This document shows positions 6,690 to 11,848 of a stretch of 11,848 nt of DNA, in pieces. Source of the DNA: Pseudomonadota bacterium (GTDB lineage: Bacteria > Pseudomonadota > Alphaproteobacteria > Rhizobiales > Xanthobacteraceae); NCBI GenBank assembly GCA_023390695.1, contig JAEWCJ010000274.1:1-11848 (forward strand), read 5' to 3'. Within the stretch, counting starts at the first letter, position 1; each line of letters begins with the position of its first letter. Under the pieces are notes generated by a model. That model searched no databases, was not told the DNA's origin, and saw only the letters and a list, made by a program, of their open reading frames with translations. The position numbers were made by a program, and so were the translations under genes.

Positions 6690-7571
6690 CTAGACCGCCT
6701 TGCGTCTTGCAGTGCCGGGATCGAGCCGGTCGCGCGCGGCATCGCCCAGAATATTGATCGACAGGATGGTGAGCGTCAGCAGCAGAGCCGGCCAGAAGAT
6801 CATCGACGGACGGAGCTGAAAATACAGCCGTCCATCCGCCATGATGTTGCCCCAGGTCGGTGTCTCCGGATTGATGCCGGCGCCGAGGAAGGAGAGGATC
6901 GACTCAAGGAGGATTGCGGCAGCACAGATATAGGTGCCCTGCACGATCAACGGGCCGACGGCATTGGGCATGAGATGCCGCCACAGGATGGTGATGCCTG
7001 GCGTTCCGAGTGCGACCGCGGCTTCGACGTAGGGTTCTTCCCGCGCGGACAACACCACCGAACGCACCAGACGTGTGACGCGCGGAATTTCCGGGATGGT
7101 GATGGCGATCAGGACGGTTACCAGGTTGCCGCCCCACAGGGCGACGATGGCGATCGCCAGCAGCACATTCGGGATCGCCATGATGCCATCCATGGCGCGC
7201 ATGATGACGGCATCGACACGGCGGAAATAGCCGGCAACGAGCCCGAGCACGAGGCCACAGGCGACAGCGATCGCCGCTGTGCCCAGTCCGATGACCAGCG
7301 AGACGCGTCCGCCATAGATCAGACGGGCAAACAGATCGCGGCCATAGGAATCCGTGCCGAGCAGGAAATCTTCGCCTGGCGGCCGCAGCCGCAGTGCGGG
7401 TGCAATCTCCGTCGGGTCGTGCTGGGCAATGAAGGGGGCGAATAACGACAGCGCTGCGATCGCCAGAAGCATGGCCGCGGCGCCTGCGCAAAGCGGCCGC
7501 GCCACGGCGGCGCGCCAGATGGAATTCTGTGCGGTGAGCGGCGGCCAAAGGTCGGGCGCAAGACGGCTCAT
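6690..7571 (-). CDS. Dpp/Opp-type ABC transporter permease, DppC-like
   Basis: A 293-residue inner-membrane permease. It has the DppC-type N-terminal membrane segment (about 26-48), then the conserved LLGTDSYGRDLFARLIYGGRVSL (70-92) that marks this subfamily, and five more hydrophobic segments (about 91-113, 128-147, 152-170, 207-230, 256-278). The cytoplasmic EAA-type coupling loop is EEPYVEAAVALGTPGITILWRHLMPNA (178-204), which contacts the ATPase. The ATG at 7571 overlaps the stop of the preceding permease in an ATGA arrangement, and no good ribosome binding site is visible, so translation is probably coupled. With the DppB-like partner it forms the membrane channel. Confidence 0.93.
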   Translation of the reverse strand: MSRLAPDLWPPLTAQNSIWRAAVARPLCAGAAAMLLAIAALSLFAPFIAQHDPTEIAPALRLRPPGEDFLLGTDSYGRDLFARLIYGGRVSLVIGLGTAAIAVACGLVLGLVAGYFRRVDAVIMRAMDGIMAIPNVLLAIAIVALWGGNLVTVLIAITIPEIPRVTRLVRSVVLSAREEPYVEAAVALGTPGITILWRHLMPNAVGPLIVQGTYICAAAILLESILSFLGAGINPETPTWGNIMADGRLYFQLRPSMIFWPALLLTLTILSINILGDAARDRLDPGTARRKAV

Positions 7572-8515
7572 TCGTAGCGTACCCTGGGATCGAGCGTCAG
7601 ATAGAGAAGATCGATCACGAGGTTCAACAGCACATAGAAGCCGCTGCTAAGCAGAATGACCGCCTGGATTACCGGGTAGTCGCGCGCGAGCACGGCATCG
7701 ACGGTGAGGCGGCCGAGGCCCGGCAGGTTGAAGATGGTTTCGGTGACGATGGCGCCGCCGATCAGCAGGGCGAAGCCGTTTCCGATCACGGTGAGGATCG
7801 GCAGCGAGGCTGTGCGCAGCGCGTGACGAAAGAGAACGGCGGATTCCTTCAGGCCCTTGGCGCGGGCGGTGCGGATATAGTCGCGGTCCAGCACCTCGAG
7901 CATGCTGGCGCGGGTGATCCGGGCGATCAGCGCGATCAGCGGCACCGACAAGGTGATGACCGGAAGGATCAGGTGCTGCAGGAATACGCCCAATCCGTCC
8001 GCCGGGCTGCGATAGCCTTGCACCGGCAGCCAGCCAAGGTCGATGGAGAAGATCAGCATCAGCACATAGCCGATCACGAAGAACGGAACAGAAAATCCAA
8101 GCACCGTTCCAAGGCCGATGGCGCGGTCGCCGAGGCTGTCGCGTTTCCACGCGGCGATGACGCCGAGCGGAATCGCCACCAGCGACGAGAACAACATGGC
8201 GAGTATGGTGAGCGCGAGCGTCGGCTCCAGCCGCTGGCCGATGATGCGAGTGACGGGCAATCCGGACAGCAGCGAGGTGCCGAGATCGCCGCGGACCAAC
8301 TGGCCGAGCCAGAGTCCGAATTGCGCCGGAATGGAGCGGTCGAGGCCAAGCGTCTGGCGGATCTGCTCAAGCTGCGCGGTGGAGGCGGCGTCGCCGGCGA
8401 GAATGGCGGCCGGATCGCCGGGCGCCAGACGAAGCAGCAGGAAAACAAACAGAATGACGCAGAAGGTGACCGGAACAACGCCGAGCAGGCGGCGGAAGAG
8501 ATAGAATGGAGTCAA
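7568..8515 (-). CDS. Dpp/Opp-type ABC transporter permease, DppB-like
   Basis: A 315-residue inner-membrane permease of normal length. The N terminus FRRLLGVVPVTFCVILFVFLLLRLAPGDP is the hallmark of the DppB/GsiC/NikB group. Six hydrophobic segments are seen (about 9-30, 99-122, 135-157, 177-198, 238-262, 280-305). The EAA-type loop is DRDYIRTARAKGLKESAVLFRHAL (210-233), and the C terminus ends in the typical LDPRVRYE. The start codon is TTG at 8515, supported by a strong GGAGGAGA six bases upstream and by the family N terminus beginning right there. It lies 62 bp after the binding-protein gene, with an imperfect hairpin in between, and overlaps the next permease by 4 bp. Confidence 0.93.
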   Translation of the reverse strand: MTPFYLFRRLLGVVPVTFCVILFVFLLLRLAPGDPAAILAGDAASTAQLEQIRQTLGLDRSIPAQFGLWLGQLVRGDLGTSLLSGLPVTRIIGQRLEPTLALTILAMLFSSLVAIPLGVIAAWKRDSLGDRAIGLGTVLGFSVPFFVIGYVLMLIFSIDLGWLPVQGYRSPADGLGVFLQHLILPVITLSVPLIALIARITRASMLEVLDRDYIRTARAKGLKESAVLFRHALRTASLPILTVIGNGFALLIGGAIVTETIFNLPGLGRLTVDAVLARDYPVIQAVILLSSGFYVLLNLVIDLLYLTLDPRVRYE

Positions 8516-8521
8516 TTCCAG

Positions 8522-8529
8522 TCTCCTCC
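8522..8529 (-). promoter_or_regulatory. Strong ribosome binding site before a TTG start
   Basis: The minus strand reads GGAGGAGA, then six bases, then TTG at 8515. This near-ideal Shine-Dalgarno match and spacing decide the TTG start of the DppB-like permease, since no ATG or GTG nearby fits as well. Confidence 0.7.
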
Positions 8530-8538
8530 AAGAGGTGC

Positions 8539-8572
8539 TCCGGGCGAGACGTGCTCGGCTCGCTCGGCCGGA
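8539..8572 (-). promoter_or_regulatory. Imperfect hairpin between binding-protein and permease genes
   Basis: TCCGGGCGAG (8539-8548) and CTCGGCCGGA (8563-8572) pair over ten positions with one central mismatch and a 14-base loop. The hairpin begins just past the binding-protein stop. Hairpins in this place commonly stabilise the 5' mRNA or partly block read-through, so that periplasmic binding protein exceeds permease. No T run follows, so full termination is not expected. Confidence 0.45.
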
Positions 8573-8577
8573 CAGGG

Positions 8578-10176
8578 CTATTGCTTGCTCATGTTCCAGA
8601 AGATCGGGATCGGACTGTCGACAACGCCCGTCAGGTCTTTCCGCCAGGCTGATTGACGGGAAAACTGCCCGAGCGGGACATAGATCACCTGATCATAGGC
8701 ATAGGCCTGCATTTCGGCCGCGATCTTCTTCTGCTCTTCTGCCGTTTCCGCCATTGCATACGCGTTGCGGAACTCCTCCAGTTTCGCATCTTCCGGCCAG
8801 CCGAACCAGGAACCGTTCTTTCCGCGTCCGATCAGATTCTGGTTCACCAGCGGGTTGACCAGATCGGAACCCGCCCAGAGTGTGAAAAACAGGTTCCATC
8901 CGCCGTTCTTCGGTGGTGCCTGGCTGGCGCGGCGGCTGACCACGGTCTGCCAATCCAATGCCTGCAGATCCACCTTGAACCCGGCCTGGCGCAGCAACTG
9001 GGCGGCCACGACCGGGTGCGTCTTGAGAACGCCGACATCGGTCGGATGCAGGATGACAACCGGCGTTCCGTCGTAGCCGGAGGCTTTCAACGCCTTGCGG
9101 GCGGCGTTCATGTTCTTGCCGAACAGCGACTTGGCGCCGATATCGGTCGACAACGCCGCGTTGCAGGCGAACATTGCGCCGCAAAGCTGATAGTATTTCG
9201 GATCGCCAACCAGCGCATCGAGAAAATCCTTCTGGTTCAGCGCCAGCATCGCGGCGCGCCGTATCTCGACCTTGTCGAAGGGTGGATGCAGGAAGTTCAT
9301 GCGCGCGACGATCTGCGACCCCAGCGGGTCGGTGCCGCGTATCTGGATGTTCCGATTGCGCTCAAGCAGCCGGATCAGGTCGAACGGCGTATCCTCGATC
9401 ATGTCGATCTCGCCGGACAGAAGCGCGCCGATCTGGGTCTGCGGATCCGGCATCACGAGCCACTCGACGCGATCGACGTCCACGCGCTTGCCGCCGGCGG
9501 TCCAGCTCGCTCTTTCGGTGCGAGGCATATAGGCCTCGTTCTTCACGTAGACCGCCTTGACGCCGGGCTGAAATTCCTGGGCGATGAATTTGAACGGACC
9601 GGATCCGGTATGGTCGGTGATTGCCTGGTTCGGCGATGTTTCGGCAATCCGCTGCGGCATCATGAATGGCGGATACGACGAGACCTTGCCGAACGCCTGG
9701 GGAACGAAGGCGAGCGGCTTCTTCAGTTTCAGCGTGATGGTCCTGTCGTCGATCGCTTCCAGCTTTTCCGTATTCTCCAGGATGAACTGGCCGGTTCCGT
9801 CCTTGGCTGCCCAGCGCCGGATGGACGCAACGCAATCGAGCGCGGTGACGGGCTTGCCGTCATGCCATTTCAGGCCATCGCGCAGCGTGAAGGTGTAGGT
9901 CAGACCGTCTTCGGAAAGTGCCCAGTCGGCCATTTGCGGGCGGACCTGAAAATTCTCGTCGGTGCCGAGCAGCGTATCATAAATCATATAGCCGTGATTG
10001 CGGGTGATGTAGGCCGTCGTCAGGATCGGATCGGTGATCCGAAGCGGCGAATGCATCACCGCGCGTATCGTTTTACCGTTGGCGAGCGACGTGTTCGGAA
10101 TCAGCAGGGTCAGCAGCACGCAGACCAGCGCAAGACGCAGGTGCATCACAGGATTCGAGACTCGATTTTCATTCAT
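8578..10176 (-). CDS. Family 5 extracellular solute-binding protein of the ABC importer
   Basis: A 532-residue periplasmic binding protein of the DppA/OppA family (SBP_bac_5). It begins with a Sec-type signal peptide: short polar start, hydrophobic core LRLALVCVLLTLLI (about 13-26) and likely cleavage after SLA near residue 32. There is no lipobox, so a soluble periplasmic protein is expected. Family landmarks are the early YDTLLGTDENFQVRPQMADWALSEDGLTYTFTLRDGLKWHDGKPVTA block, GSGPFKF, and the late NGGWNLFFTLWAGSDLVNPL stretch, which probably lines the ligand site. Family members bind peptides, nickel complexes, glutathione, sugars or opines such as agrocinopine, so the ligand is not predictable. 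Start is ambiguous: ATG 10176 is used, but GTG 10179 and ATG 10146 are possible, and none has a strong ribosome binding site. It is the first gene of the importer operon. Confidence 0.92.
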   Translation of the reverse strand: MNENRVSNPVMHLRLALVCVLLTLLIPNTSLANGKTIRAVMHSPLRITDPILTTAYITRNHGYMIYDTLLGTDENFQVRPQMADWALSEDGLTYTFTLRDGLKWHDGKPVTALDCVASIRRWAAKDGTGQFILENTEKLEAIDDRTITLKLKKPLAFVPQAFGKVSSYPPFMMPQRIAETSPNQAITDHTGSGPFKFIAQEFQPGVKAVYVKNEAYMPRTERASWTAGGKRVDVDRVEWLVMPDPQTQIGALLSGEIDMIEDTPFDLIRLLERNRNIQIRGTDPLGSQIVARMNFLHPPFDKVEIRRAAMLALNQKDFLDALVGDPKYYQLCGAMFACNAALSTDIGAKSLFGKNMNAARKALKASGYDGTPVVILHPTDVGVLKTHPVVAAQLLRQAGFKVDLQALDWQTVVSRRASQAPPKNGGWNLFFTLWAGSDLVNPLVNQNLIGRGKNGSWFGWPEDAKLEEFRNAYAMAETAEEQKKIAAEMQAYAYDQVIYVPLGQFSRQSAWRKDLTGVVDSPIPIFWNMSKQ

Positions 10177-10473
10177 CACGGCTTGCGTTCCAGCTCCGCC
10201 GGAAGAGCGGAAGAACGGTCCATTCGTCGTAAACTTGTACAGAACAATAATTTCTTAAAGGCGTTCTGCCATGATGAGGTCGGAACAGATCGACGGGCCG
10301 ATTACCAAGTTCACGCGTTTTGACGAGTGAATCCGTAGAGACAGGGTCTTGGCCGCTCAGAAGAGTTACGTCGGAATGAACACCTTTCTGAAAAATACGC
10401 GGAAATAGTGAACAAAGTTTTGAGCGTAACGGGTCACATTCGACGGCTTGGCCAGTACTGACCGCAGGACCTG
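10177..10473. promoter_or_regulatory. Divergent intergenic region, lower GC
   Basis: About 300 bp separate the binding-protein gene (minus) from the GGDEF gene (plus). The region should hold promoters for both units. It is visibly richer in A and T than the flanks, notably 10231-10260 and 10380-10420. I found no -35/-10 pair convincing enough to place. One copy of TTGTACAG lies at 10235-10242. Open frames crossing the region lack family features and look spurious. Confidence 0.5.
10235..10242 (+). promoter_or_regulatory. TTGTACAG motif, possible operator half-site
   Basis: The 8-mer TTGTACAG, containing the palindrome TGTACA, lies about 60 bp upstream of the binding-protein start. It recurs at 10512 and, inverted, at 10555. 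Regulator unknown. Confidence 0.3.
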
Positions 10474-11848
10474 ATGAAATCGGCAGCAAGATCCGCCGCA
10501 ACGGAGCGAAATTGTACAGTCCCAACGGAAATCTACATTCCGCTGGTCGATTCACTGTACAAGGAAGGCCGCACCCTTTTTTCGGGCAGCATATTCGTCG
10601 TCGGATCGATTCTGGTCACCTATCTGAAGACCGGCGAGCCGCTGCTGCTGATCTGCGCCTTTGTCTTTGTGCTGGTGGCTTGCGCGCGCGGATTGTCGAT
10701 GCGCGCTTATGCCGGCGTGCGGGCGACCATCAAAACCGACGAGGATGCCCGGCGATGGGAATATCGCTACGTCCTCGGTGCCGCGGCGTCGGTCCTGCTG
10801 CTCGGGATCTGGTGCTACATAACGGTCGCATTGACCAACGATCCGTTCGCGCACCTGGTCAGCTTCTCGATGACCATCGCCTATGTGGTCGGAATTTTCG
10901 GCCGCAATTTCGGCAATGCGCGCTTTGTCATCGTGCAGATCCTGTGTGCGTGGATTCCGATGACGGCTGCGTTGATCCTGCACGGGGATATGTATCACTG
11001 GATCTTCGCAGCGTTGCTGATCCCGTTCTTTCTGGCGGTGAAATTCATTGCCGAGCGCCTGCGCCGGACGCTGCTCGACGCGGTCATCGCGACGCGTGAC
11101 GTCACCCTGCTGGCGACCCGGTTCGACGCCGCGCTCAACAATATGCCGAACGGCCTCTGCATGTTCGACAGGGACGGCCGTATTGCCGTCTCCAACGGAA
11201 AGCTGAACCAGTTGCTGGGGCTTCCGCGCGGACGCGAACTCAGGGGAATGACGCAGAAGCAACTGGTGGAAAGCCTGGCGCAGGACAATCTCCTGTCGGA
11301 GAAGAATGCCGAGCGGCTGCTCCGCGACCTGCATGCGCGTCTGTCCGGTTCCGGCGGCGAAGGCTTCAATGTGGATTTCCATAACGGCCGGACGCTGGAG
11401 TTCACATTCCAGCGCATGGAAAATGGCGGCCTCGTGTTGCTGGTGGAGGACATCACCGAGCGCAAGATTGCGGAGGCCAAGATCAGCCATATGGCCCGCT
11501 TCGATGCACTGACCGGGTTGCCGAACCGGACGGTGCTGCGCGACCGGATGGACAAGGTCCAGGCGGAATGGGGACCGCGCCAGTTTTCCGCCCTGCATTT
11601 CATCGATCTCGATCAGTTCAAGCAGGTGAATGACACGCTCGGCCATTCCCGCGGCGATATGCTGTTGCAGGCCGTGGCAGACCGCCTGCGATCAATCACC
11701 AGGAAGGCCGACATCGTATCGCGTTTCGGCGGCGACGAATTCGTTGTGCTGCAATCCCCGATCGAAGCCTCGGACGAAGCGGCCGATCTTGCCAAGCGCA
11801 TCCTGACCGAGCTCGGACGCATCTACGAGATCGACGGCCATGAGGTCG
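10474..11848 (+). CDS. Membrane-bound PAS-GGDEF protein, partial (cut at window end)
   Basis: 458 residues are visible; the gene continues past the edge. The frame has about six hydrophobic segments (near 35-51, 57-71, 99-118, 127-143, 150-169, 176-189), a PAS-like domain (about 214-326, with NNMPNGLCMFDRDGRIAVSN and ending VLLVEDITERK), then a GGDEF domain starting at DALTGLPNR (344-352) and including FIDLDQFKQVNDTLGHSRGD. The catalytic loop GGDEF is intact (419-423), and an allosteric I-site RxxD (Arg410-Asp413) sits five residues before it, so cyclic di-GMP synthesis with product inhibition is predicted. Similar bradyrhizobial proteins often carry a C-terminal EAL phosphodiesterase domain; whether this one does lies outside the window. 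The ATG at 10474 is the first conventional start after an in-frame stop at 10459, with AGGA four bases upstream. It diverges from the importer; a functional link is not shown. Confidence 0.88.
   Translation, partial: MKSAARSAATERNCTVPTEIYIPLVDSLYKEGRTLFSGSIFVVGSILVTYLKTGEPLLLICAFVFVLVACARGLSMRAYAGVRATIKTDEDARRWEYRYVLGAAASVLLLGIWCYITVALTNDPFAHLVSFSMTIAYVVGIFGRNFGNARFVIVQILCAWIPMTAALILHGDMYHWIFAALLIPFFLAVKFIAERLRRTLLDAVIATRDVTLLATRFDAALNNMPNGLCMFDRDGRIAVSNGKLNQLLGLPRGRELRGMTQKQLVESLAQDNLLSEKNAERLLRDLHARLSGSGGEGFNVDFHNGRTLEFTFQRMENGGLVLLVEDITERKIAEAKISHMARFDALTGLPNRTVLRDRMDKVQAEWGPRQFSALHFIDLDQFKQVNDTLGHSRGDMLLQAVADRLRSITRKADIVSRFGGDEFVVLQSPIEASDEAADLAKRILTELGRIYEIDGHEV
10512..10562. repeat. Perfect 9-bp inverted repeat TTGTACAGT...ACTGTACAA
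   Basis: TTGTACAGT (10512-10520) and ACTGTACAA (10554-10562) are exact reverse complements with centres 43 bp apart, about four helical turns. They lie inside the first 30 codons of the GGDEF gene. They could be two operator sites on the same face of the helix or a hairpin in the mRNA. Chance cannot be excluded. Confidence 0.4.

Noticed and set aside
8653..10323. A plus-strand open frame of 556 codons opposite the binding protein
   Set aside because: It is antisense to a full-length family 5 binding protein with a signal peptide and has no recognisable domain.
10169..10555. A 128-codon minus-strand frame across the divergent region
   Set aside because: It overlaps the starts of both flanking genes, has no recognisable motif and would occupy the only space for their promoters.
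10512..11099. A 195-codon plus-strand frame overlapping the GGDEF gene
   Set aside because: It is out of frame with the reading that gives the membrane segments, PAS and GGDEF motifs, and is Arg/Cys-rich without motifs.

Overview
The window looks like chromosome from a GC-rich alphaproteobacterium of the Hyphomicrobiales, most likely near Bradyrhizobium, Rhodopseudomonas or Afipia (Nitrobacteraceae). The grounds are high GC with strong third-position bias, the style of the protein families, and three intergenic palindromes of the kind scattered through those genomes. No rRNA, tRNA, CRISPR array, phage gene or insertion sequence was seen.

Layout. Eight genes on the minus strand read leftward from about 10176 to 57. 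The first four form a complete Dpp/Opp-type ABC importer: a periplasmic family 5 binding protein (10176-8578), two permeases (8515-7568 and 7571-6690, overlapping by 4 bp) and one ATPase polypeptide carrying both nucleotide-binding domains (6685-5051). After a 105-bp gap come four enzymes: an alpha/beta hydrolase (4945-4157), an acyl-CoA-dehydrogenase-fold flavoprotein (4145-2862), an acyl-CoA ligase (2804-1278) and an octopine/nopaline-dehydrogenase-family oxidoreductase (1148-57). On the plus strand, divergent from the importer across about 300 bp of lower-GC DNA, a membrane-anchored PAS-GGDEF protein starts at 10474 and runs off the right edge.

How the genes may work together (inference). 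The order importer, hydrolase, flavoprotein, ligase, dehydrogenase reads as an uptake-and-degradation unit for an imported small organic molecule such as a peptide-like, opine-like or acyl-amide conjugate. The importer would bring it in, the hydrolase or the opine-type dehydrogenase would split it, and the ligase and flavoprotein would process the released acid. The substrate cannot be read from the sequence, and no dedicated transcriptional regulator lies in the window.

Most unusual points: (1) the flavoprotein appears to lack the catalytic glutamate of acyl-CoA dehydrogenases at both known positions, so it may be a monooxygenase or another reaction type; (2) an 85-bp intergenic element at 1181-1265 folds on paper into a cloverleaf with no unpaired base at the junction; (3) the 8-mer TTGTACAG occurs three times within about 330 bp around the divergent promoter region, two copies forming a perfect 9-bp inverted repeat.
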